DNA of 8,959 bases, from assembly GCA_028714615.1 (NCBI GenBank), contig JAQTMA010000167.1, positions 1-8,959 of the forward strand, written 5' to 3'. Shown here piece after piece: positions 1-5,659 of this stretch. Both the position numbers and the translations under genes were made by a program. This stretch comes from Anaerolineaceae bacterium (lineage in GTDB: Bacteria; Chloroflexota; Anaerolineae; Anaerolineales; Anaerolineaceae). Within the stretch, counting starts at the first letter, position 1; each line of letters begins with the position of its first letter. The notes beneath the pieces were generated by a model. That model worked only from the letters and a program-made list of their open reading frames with translations, searched no databases and was not told where the DNA came from.

Positions 1-154
1 AAGCGAATGGTGTAGCGCCATATCGCTCTTTTACATTTCGCGCACACGCTACCGCCTTTTCTATATCCCATGAATCTATGGGCTGCGTAGTTTCCTCATA
101 AAAGAGAGTGCCAGGGCTCAGGTACGTTACGAAATGCCTTTCCAGGGTAGCCAT
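1..154 (-). CDS. Partial small phage protein (N-terminal 51 aa)
   Basis: The gene starts at ATG 154-152 and runs off the left edge with no stop in the 51 visible codons. The N-terminus MATLERHFVTYLSPGTLFYEE, then TQPIDSWDIEKAVACARNVKERYGATPFA, resembles a small phage protein family with FVTYLSPGT...PIDSWD-x-(E)KA...ERY-x-A-P that has no assigned function. GGAG lies 7 nt upstream, inside the last codons of the 166-aa gene, and the spacing to that stop is 2 nt. The C-terminus is missing because of the window edge, not because of a break. Confidence 0.7.
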   Translation of the reverse strand, partial: MATLERHFVTYLSPGTLFYEETTQPIDSWDIEKAVACARNVKERYGATPFA

Positions 155-156
155 GT

Positions 157-657
157 TTATACTCCGGCCCCGAACTGTATCGTCAGGCCGCACCGATGCG
201 CCAGCGGCACCAGTTCGGAGATTGTCGAGTTCGGGTTTTTCAATGCCTCGCCGAGGGCGACGAAGGAATCCCCAAGCTGTTCGATTGGGTTTACTTCTTG
301 CATCTTGTCGGCCAAGTCACGGAACGTTTTCTCCTCCTCAACCGGCGGCAGGGCTTCTTCAATCCCATTAGCCGCTTTCAGGGCATCAATCACGGCTACG
401 TCAAGACCCACAGGCTTTCCGTTCTTCTTGGCGGCGGGCGGCCTTTTCCGGAGGGCCTTGGCCGCCGGCTGCCGGTTCTTGCAAGCATACTCGAAAACGC
501 CGTCTCCCGCATCAAAGCGTTCGAACAAGTCTTCGTTGCTTAGGATTTTCCTAACCTCTTCCGTGTTCGCCTGCTCCCGAAAGGTAAACCGAATGGTGGA
601 AAACGAGGTTCGCCCGGAGCGAGCTAGGTAGTCGGTAATTTGTTTCTCAATACTCAT
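157..657 (-). CDS. Phage protein with possible winged-helix N-terminus and Lys/Arg/Pro linker (166 aa)
   Basis: Three regions can be seen. Residues 1-60 (MSIEKQITDYLARSGRTSFSTIRFTF..., NTEEVRKILSNEDLFERFDAGDGVFEYA) look like a winged-helix DNA-binding unit. A basic linker follows (KALRKRPPAAKKNGKP). Residues 85-166 are helical and acidic (GIEEALPPVEEEKTFRDLADKM...) and end in CGLTIQFGAGV. No named family is recognised; a DNA-binding or regulatory role is inferred from the layout only. The ATG at 657 is chosen, overlapping the upstream stop by 11 nt; a TTG at 669 could add four residues. The last codons (GGA GTA) contain the SD of the next gene, whose ATG follows 2 nt after the stop. Confidence 0.75.
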   Translation of the reverse strand: MSIEKQITDYLARSGRTSFSTIRFTFREQANTEEVRKILSNEDLFERFDAGDGVFEYACKNRQPAAKALRKRPPAAKKNGKPVGLDVAVIDALKAANGIEEALPPVEEEKTFRDLADKMQEVNPIEQLGDSFVALGEALKNPNSTISELVPLAHRCGLTIQFGAGV

Positions 658-802
658 CTTCTTCGTCAATCACAGTCTTTGGAAAAACATCTTCCGGTTT
701 TAAGTTAGCCCGTATCCATTCAATAGCCGCAATCAAGGGCAGCTTTTGCGAACGGATAACGTACTTGTGGAACTCACCGCAGGTTTCAGCATCAGGTGGC
801 AT
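647..802 (-). CDS. Small acidic protein of unknown function (51 aa)
   Basis: The 51-codon protein MPPDAETCGEFHKYVIRSQ...IEWIRANLKPEDVFPKTVIDEEDEY has a central helix (LPLIAAIEWIRANL) and a strongly acidic C-terminus. The start is well supported by AGGA 7 nt upstream of the ATG. Its last 11 nt overlap the next gene's ATG. No family is recognised, though short phage proteins with an EWIRANLxPEDVF-like segment are familiar. The arrangement with good SD and overlapping neighbours makes it a convincing gene despite its size. Confidence 0.7.
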   Translation of the reverse strand: MPPDAETCGEFHKYVIRSQKLPLIAAIEWIRANLKPEDVFPKTVIDEEDEY

Positions 803-837
803 ATTTGTTTCCTAAAAATAATATTGCGGTGTTTGGA

Positions 838-1089
838 TTAGGGCATTCGCTTACCTACTTCAACGCCCATATGGTATGCATCGATTATAGACCGCCATTC
901 ACTATAATCCTCGGGATATATTTCCAAGAGAGCATCTTCCACCCAGGATTTTATAAGGGCGTTATCGTAATCACATTGTTTTTGAATTTCATGGTTGGCA
1001 TGATAGTTGTTAGCAGCCCGATAAAGCAAGTAATCGAACATCGCCCTAACACCGCGCCTAAACTCTTCTTTTGGGTCAGGCGAAGTCAC
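838..1089 (-). CDS. Small phage protein of unknown function (83 aa)
   Basis: The start is GTG at 1089, overlapping the glycosyltransferase stop as GTGA, with AAGGA 9 nt upstream. The protein (MTSPDPKEEFRRGVRAMFDYLLYRAANNYHANHEIQ...SWVEDALLEIYPEDYSEWRSIIDAYHMGVEVGKRMP) is helical and charged, with many aromatic residues. Proteins of the form MxxPxxKEEFRRGVRAMFDYLx appear often in phage genomes without a known function. There is no membrane segment or catalytic motif. The gap to the next start is 35 nt. It may act with its neighbours, but there is no evidence for a specific role. Confidence 0.75.
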   Translation of the reverse strand: MTSPDPKEEFRRGVRAMFDYLLYRAANNYHANHEIQKQCDYDNALIKSWVEDALLEIYPEDYSEWRSIIDAYHMGVEVGKRMP

Positions 1090-1793
1090 AATATTAGTTC
1101 CTTCAGTTCAATCGGGCCGCCCCATTTGAACTTCGAATTCGCGGGAAACAGATCGCCGATAACGGTATGGCGATAGTAATCTTCGAACATGTTTCCGGGG
1201 TCTTTTTCATTGTACCACTGATACTTCCGTATCCGGTCTTCGCGGCCGAGGTAGCCTAGATGGAGAAGGGATGCATCTAAAGATATAGTCTGCTGTTGTA
1301 ATTCAAGAGGTGCGTTTCCGCAATGAAAATTGCCTCCGAAACTTGTGTCCTGGAATCGGTAATCGCCCGGTCTGAATATACACGCTCGCTGAGCATGGAC
1401 GTACACTCCATCCACGCGCTCTTGTGTTTCTGAGTTCCAAAGGTAGCGAAGGCGGAGGCTAAAGCAGTCAATGGCGGAATGCGCCTGGATGGCGTTCCGG
1501 ATAATCTCAGCGGACCCTGGCGCCAGAACCTCGTCACCATCATGCATGAACACCCATTCTGTGGTTTCCCGTACCTGATCGAGAAGCCAGTTCTTGTCGC
1601 GGGCCTCATCCAGCCCTTCGAAGGGGGATTCCAGCACCGTCACGTTGGGGATCGCCGCACAAATCTCCCGCGTATTGTCCGTAGAATGGTCGTCAAAGAC
1701 CACCACCCGCTCGCACAGGGGAAAGAGCGAGGACAGACACCGCCCAATCCAGCGGGCTTCGTTTTTAATCCGCATCAATCCGGTAATTACCAT
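1086..1793 (-). CDS. GT-A fold glycosyltransferase, family 2 (235 aa)
   Basis: This is a family 2 inverting glycosyltransferase that would move a sugar from a nucleotide sugar to an unknown acceptor in the cytoplasm. Evidence: TGLMRIKNEARWIGRCLSSL (4-23), the standard first strand-helix of GT2; VVVFDDHSTDNT (30-41), where DDHSTDNT binds the nucleotide; DEARDKNWLL (62-71); and the metal-binding DXD in MHDGDEVL (D85-G-D87). The C-terminal part (HLGYLGREDRIRKYQWY) continues like the tabtoxin/waaE-like GT2 group. There is no transmembrane segment, so it is not a processive polymer synthase. AGGGG lies 8 nt before the ATG. It is the last large enzyme of the sugar-modification block, and its stop overlaps the next gene as GTGA. 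Confidence 0.92.
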   Translation of the reverse strand: MVITGLMRIKNEARWIGRCLSSLFPLCERVVVFDDHSTDNTREICAAIPNVTVLESPFEGLDEARDKNWLLDQVRETTEWVFMHDGDEVLAPGSAEIIRNAIQAHSAIDCFSLRLRYLWNSETQERVDGVYVHAQRACIFRPGDYRFQDTSFGGNFHCGNAPLELQQQTISLDASLLHLGYLGREDRIRKYQWYNEKDPGNMFEDYYRHTVIGDLFPANSKFKWGGPIELKELIL

Positions 1794-1981
1794 CTCGGTT
1801 TCCCCTCTCTGCGAAGCCCCTTGGACTGAGTTGATCGCCGCTTGGCAGCCAAGGCCCTGTCCAGATACTCGCCAACGTCACCGTTGAGCCAGGGCGAATC
1901 GCCGGCTTCCAACCGTTGCTTGGACAGGAGTTGATGGTAGCTGGCATGATCTATCCAGTATTTCATTTGTTCGGTGTTCAT
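1787..1981 (-). CDS. Small phage protein, MNTEQMKYWIDHASY type (64 aa)
   Basis: The N-terminus MNTEQMKYWIDHASYHQLLSK, then a loop (LEAGDSPWLNGD), a helix (VGEYLDRALAAKRR) and a basic tail (STQSKGLRREGKPRW), resembles short phage proteins that have an M-x-x-WID-x-ASY-x-x-LL-x-KxR start and a G(D/E)-x-Y region; their function is unknown. The start overlaps the FkbM stop as ATGA; the SD is weak. The stop overlaps the GT-A glycosyltransferase by 7 nt (ATGGTAA), and the glycosyltransferase SD (AGGGG) is inside the last codons of this gene. It may work with the sugar-modifying enzymes, or may just be a filler gene. Confidence 0.75.
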   Translation of the reverse strand: MNTEQMKYWIDHASYHQLLSKQRLEAGDSPWLNGDVGEYLDRALAAKRRSTQSKGLRREGKPRW

Positions 1982-2574
1982 TTCTTAAATAAAATATCCA
2001 GTTGAAAGATACAACCGTCGTAATGTTTTTCGCTGGAATGGTACTCCAAAATATCTTCAATGCCAAAACCCAGCTCCCTCATCCGGCTAATGACCACATC
2101 GCAAAGCGGCGCACCCTCATTGTACTGGGCTAGGGAAACCTCGACAAGTGCATATTTGGCATGGCCAAAAGTTTTGATGCCGCCGTTAATCACATCCAGT
2201 TCGGCTCCCTGCACATCCACCTTTATGAAATCCGGGGCTAGATTGAACGAATCCAGCGGAACCACCTCAACAGTTTCAGATACCGCATTACGATAGTGCT
2301 CCGTGTTTTCTTTATGAAAGGATACTCCGGTTCCGACGGAATTTGGGGCTGGCATATACAAATCAAAACTGTCATAACGATCCGCCAGTCCGATAATATG
2401 GTACTCATGCCCTGAGTTCATAAGCCACGGCTCACAGTTTTTGTTCGCCTCAAACTGAATGATCCTAGCTTGAGGAAACATCCCAGCGAGGGTTCGACTG
2501 AACTCACCGACATTGGCTCCTATGTCAAGGATAAGATGGGGCGGGTCAATGGATTTTAGTTTTTCGAAATTCAT
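1978..2574 (-). CDS. FkbM-type SAM-dependent methyltransferase (198 aa)
   Basis: This is a cytoplasmic class I SAM-dependent methyltransferase of the FkbM type, a family that usually O-methylates sugars or secondary-metabolite hydroxyls. Motif I is LILDIGANVGEFS (14-26), the SAM-binding loop. An acidic residue closes the second strand (QFEANKN, 40-46). The family signature is PLDSF...DFIKVDVQGAELDVINGG (106-132). The C-terminal half has VEVSLAQYNEG and the usual late strands. The length (198 aa) fits a single-domain member. It lies between the Rossmann-like protein and a 64-aa gene, with ATGA overlaps on both sides, and near two glycosyltransferases. This suggests it methylates a sugar those enzymes add; the substrate is inferred, not shown. 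Confidence 0.9.
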   Translation of the reverse strand: MNFEKLKSIDPPHLILDIGANVGEFSRTLAGMFPQARIIQFEANKNCEPWLMNSGHEYHIIGLADRYDSFDLYMPAPNSVGTGVSFHKENTEHYRNAVSETVEVVPLDSFNLAPDFIKVDVQGAELDVINGGIKTFGHAKYALVEVSLAQYNEGAPLCDVVISRMRELGFGIEDILEYHSSEKHYDGCIFQLDILFKK

Positions 2575-2816
2575 TTTACTACTAAACGATGAGCCTCACC
2601 ATTTTTGTACCCTGCCACCATGTCCTTTTTTATTAGGTCCATAAGTGTCTCTAGGGTTTTGAATTCATCTATCCACATACCCGTAATTTCAGTCCGTCGG
2701 GTAAGCGGCTTATCTGGGTCAGAAAACACAACGTCAGCACCGGCAGCGGTAAAAGCAGATATAAGCGCCGCATTCCGTGATCCTGAACCGACAACTAAGA
2801 TTCTCTTGCTATGCAT
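2571..2816 (-). CDS. Small Rossmann-like nucleotide-binding protein (81 aa)
   Basis: The protein starts MHSKRILVVGSGSRNAALISAF, a beta strand, a Gly-rich turn (VVGSGSRNA) and a helix, then ADVVFSDPD as the second strand. This is the opening beta-alpha-beta of a Rossmann fold (NAD- or SAM-type). The rest (TRRTEITGMWIDEFKTLETLMDLIKK) is helical, and at 81 aa the fold is incomplete. It could be a truncated dehydrogenase-like domain or a compact phage form. GGAG lies 7 nt before the ATG at 2816. The frame also stays open upstream to GTG at 3032 (total 153 aa) or GTG at 3092 (173 aa). I prefer the short form because the Rossmann strand begins right after its Met. The stop overlaps the FkbM gene as ATGA. 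Confidence 0.65.
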   Translation of the reverse strand: MHSKRILVVGSGSRNAALISAFTAAGADVVFSDPDKPLTRRTEITGMWIDEFKTLETLMDLIKKDMVAGYKNGEAHRLVVK

Positions 2817-3197
2817 AGTTATTCTCCAAAATTGAACCGGCTTGTCAGAAATTTTCGGGAGTCCGCTATAGTCTGGCCGCGCATCACCATCCGCGCTGCC
2901 GATCCATAATTTATGCCGTCTCTCCGAGCTGTCACGCCTGCCAGTATTCCTACTGGTCGTCCACTCCAGATCGCGATTTCTGTTGATCCAGATGTGCCGT
3001 ACTTCCACGGGCTCGCTTGGTGGTGCGTTCACCTGCGCATTCCTGCCGTGTCCAGGCCCTGGGCTATCTGCTGTTGCCCGAGGGGTGTCCACCTTTTACC
3101 TACCAGGCTTTTCAGCCAGGCGGATGGGTTGTGCTCCTACCGCTCGTAAGCGGAGCAGATGGACGAAGCTAGTTATAAAGGTTTTATATTTGGAGGA
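2817..3197 (-). other. GC-rich, hairpin-rich stretch; possible structured RNA or decayed gene
   Basis: This 381-bp stretch has no certain gene and is richer in G+C than its neighbours. On the transcribed strand it holds at least three clean hairpins: 3157-3132 (UGCU + CCGCU stem, UACG loop, 4-nt bulge), 3117-3106 (GGCU-GAAA-AGCC) and 2956-2941 (CCAGUA-GGAA-UACUGG). The loops belong to the stable UNCG and GNRA classes only in this orientation. Smaller palindromes lie between them (GGTG-GA-CACC, CCAGG-G-CCTGG, GGTG-AACG-CACC). An open frame also runs from GTG at 3032 (AGGA 8 nt upstream) straight into the 81-aa gene, with a fair codon pattern. A long N-terminal extension of that gene therefore remains a serious alternative. 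Confidence 0.45.
3029..3136 (-). pseudogene. Start-less 35-codon reading, possible remnant of a gene 3' end
   Basis: One minus-strand frame encodes 35 codons of very protein-like sequence (EHNPSAWLKSL, VGKRWTPLGQQQIAQGLDTAGMRR) ending at TGA. It is bounded upstream by an in-frame TAG (3139-3137) and contains no ATG, GTG or TTG that could start it early enough. Its TGA overlaps a GTG (3032) in the frame of the 81-aa gene, the same GTGA arrangement seen at other junctions. It may be the fossil end of a lost gene. It may also be chance, since the same bases take part in hairpins. No family is recognised. Confidence 0.25.
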
Positions 3198-3362
3198 TCA
3201 TGCCGGCGCGTTACTATTGGCTAACCATTTTAAAAATTGAATAACCCCTGCCTCTACGACATCTAACTCAGAGCAATATTCCGCATGCTTTGTAGTATCA
3301 AGCGTTTGCTTGTACGCATCCAGTAATTCTCTTAGCTCTTTGATGTTGTATCTAGCGTCCAT
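3198..3362 (-). CDS. Small helical protein of unknown function (54 aa)
   Basis: A 54-codon gene starts MDARYNIKELRELLDAYKQ, continues with a charged mid-section (TTKHAEYCSELDVVEAG) and ends with VIQFLKWLANSNAPA. It reads as two or three amphipathic helices. The ATG has a GGAA-type site a few bases upstream, and the gene follows the glycosyltransferase stop by 38 nt. No family is recognised. It is the last clearly open frame before the 2817-3197 hairpin-rich stretch. The codon pattern and the lack of an overlapping alternative on the minus strand favour a real gene, but the short length leaves doubt. Confidence 0.6.
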   Translation of the reverse strand: MDARYNIKELRELLDAYKQTLDTTKHAEYCSELDVVEAGVIQFLKWLANSNAPA

Positions 3363-3400
3363 GGGCTTTCCACTTAGTAGGTTTCAAGTGTAAACATCTT

Positions 3401-4321
3401 TCATACTTTGTCAAGAAAAACTTCCTTGAACTGGCGCATGACACGCTCCGGGGAGAACTGCCCCACAATTTGGGCGCATTCCGTTCGGCGGAACAGATCG
3501 CCTTGCCGCAACCCATCCAAGAGCTGGGCGAGGTCGTCAGGATTGTTGTAGAGTAACCCAGTGTCGCGCAGCAACTCAATGTGATGGCGGTCCCCGCCGC
3601 CATTCCAGGCCAGGACGGGAATGCCCTGGTGCAGCGCCTCGCAGATCGCCAGGCCGAATGATTCCCCAGAAGCTCTGGCGTGAAGGAACGCATCACAGGA
3701 GGCCAAGAAGTTGCTCTTCTCCTGAAGGTCGATGATGGCATCCATGAAAATGCAATTGGGCGCATTCGTAAACCATTTGGTATTGGCGAACAGGAAATTA
3801 TAATCAGGAAATTTGTGAATGGTATCCATCACGAAGGGGATATTGAATTCATGAAACCCTCCGTATCTTCCGACTACGATTTTATCCGATTCAAATAACT
3901 TGCCGGTGGGCGGCGGCAGATTGACGATATGGGGGACGTAAGGATAGCGCCCATCCGCCAGCCACTTCGAGACGTAGGCATAAACCGTTCCGTGCGGTTC
4001 AAAGTATCTGAATACCGCATGGACGAAGTTGGGTCGATTGGATAGTATGCCATCGTCAAAGCCTGCTTTGATGAAGTAGCAGGCATCAATATCAAGCCGG
4101 TCACACAACTGGTTAAGCTCATCAACAGACGAATAGAAATAGATTTCACCGAATCGGGCTTTGAATTTAGTGTAGACCTCTGGATGTGGAGGACCATAGG
4201 CAGTGGAGTAACAGATGAAGGATTCGTTCCGTAGAAGGAGTTCGTTGTAATGGGCGTAATCGTACAAGGCAACGCTGGTGCCACGTTCGCTTAAGCGGTT
4301 TTCACAAAACAGGATTCTCAT
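3401..4321 (-). CDS. GT-B fold glycosyltransferase, family 1/4 type (306 aa)
   Basis: This is a cytoplasmic retaining-type GT-B glycosyltransferase that would transfer a sugar from a nucleotide sugar to an unknown acceptor. The N-terminal half carries an ERGTSVALYDYAHYNE segment (12-27), seen in a group of GT4-like enzymes where the N-lobe binds the acceptor. The C-lobe shows the hallmark E-x7-E motif in GESFGLAICEAL (E220, E228) followed by GIPVLAWNGGGDRHHI (233-248), the nucleotide-sugar site. At 306 aa it is slightly short for the family (about 350-400) but complete. There is no membrane segment. Translation is coupled to the previous gene by ATGA. Together with the GT-A enzyme and FkbM methyltransferase it forms a sugar-modification group. 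The acceptor is unknown. Confidence 0.88.
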   Translation of the reverse strand: MRILFCENRLSERGTSVALYDYAHYNELLLRNESFICYSTAYGPPHPEVYTKFKARFGEIYFYSSVDELNQLCDRLDIDACYFIKAGFDDGILSNRPNFVHAVFRYFEPHGTVYAYVSKWLADGRYPYVPHIVNLPPPTGKLFESDKIVVGRYGGFHEFNIPFVMDTIHKFPDYNFLFANTKWFTNAPNCIFMDAIIDLQEKSNFLASCDAFLHARASGESFGLAICEALHQGIPVLAWNGGGDRHHIELLRDTGLLYNNPDDLAQLLDGLRQGDLFRRTECAQIVGQFSPERVMRQFKEVFLDKV

Positions 4322-4512
4322 TCTACAGGCCTAGTGTCAAAAGTTTTCCATAAGGTTACAACCTCACCGGTTTTGGCCTGGTACATAACCCATTCAGAAA
4401 CTATTTTTTGCAATTCTTCCTCTGTTTCAGTCCGTTGTGTAAATGTCTGCTCACCAGTGGATTTTGTGAGGACATGGTAAATGACTATCTGTTCTACTCT
4501 TAGTATAGGCAT
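4318..4512 (-). CDS. Small phage protein of unknown function (64 aa)
   Basis: The protein begins MPILRVEQIVIYHVLTKS and looks like two beta strands, a charged helix (TEEELQKIVSEWVMY) and a final strand (EVVTLWKTFD), a small alpha/beta unit. There is no recognised domain or motif. The start is placed at the ATG at 4512, 14 nt after the Ntn-hydrolase stop. A GAGG upstream is about 12 nt away, further than ideal. Its stop overlaps the glycosyltransferase start as ATGA, which suggests coupled translation with that gene. Confidence 0.7.
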   Translation of the reverse strand: MPILRVEQIVIYHVLTKSTGEQTFTQRTETEEELQKIVSEWVMYQAKTGEVVTLWKTFDTRPVE

Positions 4513-4526
4513 ATTAAATTATGGCC

Positions 4527-5003
4527 TCATGTATATACATCCAAGTCAAAAACCGAAACGCCACCTGCTGCCCAGCTAGACCGAGATGCTACAATCTCCA
4601 CGGCATCTTTGGCATTCGCGCCAGCCAGCATGGCACCCAGCGCCATCTCATGGCCCCCGCCGTCTGCGCACGGTACTTTTTCAAAAGGTTCCAGGGTGAG
4701 CAAGCCGGTTAGTGAATATGCTTTTCGGGAGCTGATGGCTACAATAAGGCCACAGTTATAATCCTTTTCCATCAGTTCAGGCGGATCGCCCCCTTCTTCC
4801 ATCCACTTCAGAATGCATGGAACTTCTGCCGCCGAGCCGGCGGCAGCCCAAATGATGATACGCGAGTCGTTCAACCTGAATCTAGCCCCTACGTCAGGAT
4901 GTAGGGATACCTGAAACAGCTTCTCGACTTCATTCCATGTATTCCCTTTCCAACTGGCTCGGTCGACCGCCAGAAACCTTCCATCAAAACAACTGGTCGT
5001 CAT
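4527..5003 (-). CDS. Proteasome beta/HslV-like Ntn-hydrolase peptidase (158 aa)
   Basis: This looks like a small member of the Ntn-hydrolase (20S proteasome beta/HslV) superfamily, threonine peptidases activated by exposing an N-terminal Thr. After removal of Met1, Thr2 would be the nucleophile. DGRFLAVDR (7-15) matches the conserved first strands, with Asp14 near the canonical Asp17. NEVEKLF (24-30) places Lys28 at the expected active-site lysine. AAAGSAAEV (53-61) matches the AGS/AGG-x-ADA turn. ADGGGHEMALGAMLAG (113-128) matches the SGG-helix segment. The length is close to HslV (about 175 aa). No HslU/ATPase partner is visible in the window. Related proteins are annotated in phages, possibly acting in protein turnover. 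The start overlaps the previous stop as ATGA; the SD is weak (GAGAG). Confidence 0.75.
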   Translation of the reverse strand: MTTSCFDGRFLAVDRASWKGNTWNEVEKLFQVSLHPDVGARFRLNDSRIIIWAAAGSAAEVPCILKWMEEGGDPPELMEKDYNCGLIVAISSRKAYSLTGLLTLEPFEKVPCADGGGHEMALGAMLAGANAKDAVEIVASRSSWAAGGVSVFDLDVYT

Positions 5004-5278
5004 GAATTTGCTCTCGCCTTAATAGCATTCTCACACATAATAGTCATCGCCTCTCCCTCTTGTGAGAAATCGCCTTCGGCCAAACTTTGCGGACTGCGCT
5101 GGCGCGCACATTCTTCGGCGCATTCCCTTCGCTCCTTCAGTATATCCTCTCGGTGTGCGGCCATAACGTTTTCAAACACCTTTCTATGTATGTTAGAAAT
5201 AGTATCATGGGCGGCATCGTGCAAACCTTCTTGATACGCCGTGTTCCAGTAGGCTTCTAATGCTTCTTCAAAGGTCAT
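5000..5278 (-). CDS. MTFEE-type phage protein with Cys pair (92 aa)
   Basis: This mostly helical, charged protein begins MTFEEALEAYWNTAYQEG and contains KERRECAEECARQ and a C-terminal MCENAIKARANS. The architecture parallels the 79-aa protein at 7868-8107: same MTFEE start, a central ER-x-x-CA-x-x-C helix and a C-terminal Cys with an A-x-(I)-K/R-A end. The two are likely distant paralogues or members of one loose phage family. The function is unknown; a structural or metal-binding role for the cysteines is only a guess. The start is supported by GAGG at 7-nt spacing and by the ATGA overlap. Its own stop overlaps the Ntn-hydrolase start as ATGA. Confidence 0.8.
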   Translation of the reverse strand: MTFEEALEAYWNTAYQEGLHDAAHDTISNIHRKVFENVMAAHREDILKERRECAEECARQRSPQSLAEGDFSQEGEAMTIMCENAIKARANS

Positions 5279-5505
5279 TGCTTAACCTCATCTAGTATGG
5301 TCTGCGGTTCAGGAAGGGAGAAGCCCAAGGCTTCCTCCACATCCTTTATAACCTCATCCATAGTTGGTGCGGCCATAATAACTACACTACCGGTTCCACC
5401 AAGATTGGATAACGGTACAATAATTGGCTGCTTTTGCAATAACCGTTTTATATTCTCGGCATCCAACCCGAAGACATATAGCTCATTTATTTTGGCGCTT
5501 AACAT
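5275..5505 (-). CDS. Small phage protein of unknown function (76 aa)
   Basis: The protein starts MLSAKINELYVFGLDAENIKRLLQK, continues with a hydrophobic strand pair (PIIVPLSN, then SVVIMAAPTMDEV) around a Gly-rich turn (LGGTGS), and ends in an acidic helical region (VIKDVEEALGF...ILDEVKQ). This suggests a compact alpha/beta fold. No family is recognised. GAGG lies 6 nt before the ATG. The stop overlaps the next start as ATGA, and the SD of the next gene is inside its last codons (GAT GAG GTT). It opens the block that leads to the Ntn hydrolase. Confidence 0.8.
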   Translation of the reverse strand: MLSAKINELYVFGLDAENIKRLLQKQPIIVPLSNLGGTGSVVIMAAPTMDEVIKDVEEALGFSLPEPQTILDEVKQ

Positions 5506-5611
5506 TTTTATCCTCTTTTTTAATATAAACTATGTAAAAGCTCTACGTTGAAGTGGGCGAGGTAATTATGCCCCAATCAGCGGTTCCTGATATAATATAC
5601 ATCATATCTAG
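5506..5611. other. AT-rich 106-bp gap without a supported gene
   Basis: This gap separates repeat copy A from the 76-aa gene and is richer in A+T than its surroundings. It holds the GAGG ribosome site of the next gene (5515-5512). A TATATT close to that gene could be a -10 box, but I could not pair it with a convincing -35 at normal spacing. A short imperfect inverted repeat (GATAT...ATATC) lies near 5592-5608. There is no terminator-like hairpin with a T run. Confidence 0.4.
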
Positions 5612-5653
5612 CTACGCCGGAAGTTTATTAACAACCTCGGTCGATGAATCCAA
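5612..5653 (-). repeat. 42-bp direct repeat, copy A (orphan gene 3' end)
   Basis: This is the second copy of the 42-bp repeat, 285 bp (95 codons) from copy B. On the minus strand it still encodes LDSSTEVVNKLPA and a TAG, but no start codon leads into it: the 75-aa gene's TAA lies six bases before it. It looks like a displaced gene end left by an insertion or recombination event. Confidence 0.95.
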
Positions 5654-5659
5654 GTGGCC

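Noticed and set aside
134..631. Plus-strand open frame opposite the 166-aa gene
   Set aside because: Composition is typical of a shadow frame (Ser/Arg-rich, low complexity), it lacks an SD, and the minus-strand gene has proper junctions on both sides.
3137..3139. TAG recoded as a sense codon
   Set aside because: TAG is used as the ordinary stop of several clear genes here (the NrdB-like tail, the 90-aa gene and the 101-aa gene), so code reassignment is unlikely.
2820..3170. tRNA gene or tRNA-like element
   Set aside because: A GGTTCAA resembling a T-arm is present, but no matching T-stem, acceptor stem or anticodon arm could be folded around it.
2817..3197. Group I intron
   Set aside because: Segments resembling conserved Q and R elements (GATCGGCAGC and CAGACTATAG) were seen, but no partner strand for the G-site helix (a TAGTC-type S element) follows at a sensible place and no split gene flanks the stretch.
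2913..3240. Two plus-strand frames in the hairpin-rich stretch
   Set aside because: Cys/Pro/Trp-rich shadow-like translations, no ribosome site, opposite to the direction of every supported gene.
3199..3243. Plus-strand 14-codon frame preceded by GGAGG
   Set aside because: The GGAGG is only 3 nt from the ATG, too close for normal initiation, and the frame is antisense to the 54-aa gene.
5542..5604. Tiny 20-codon minus-strand frame in the AT-rich gap
   Set aside because: No ribosome site and too short to separate from chance.
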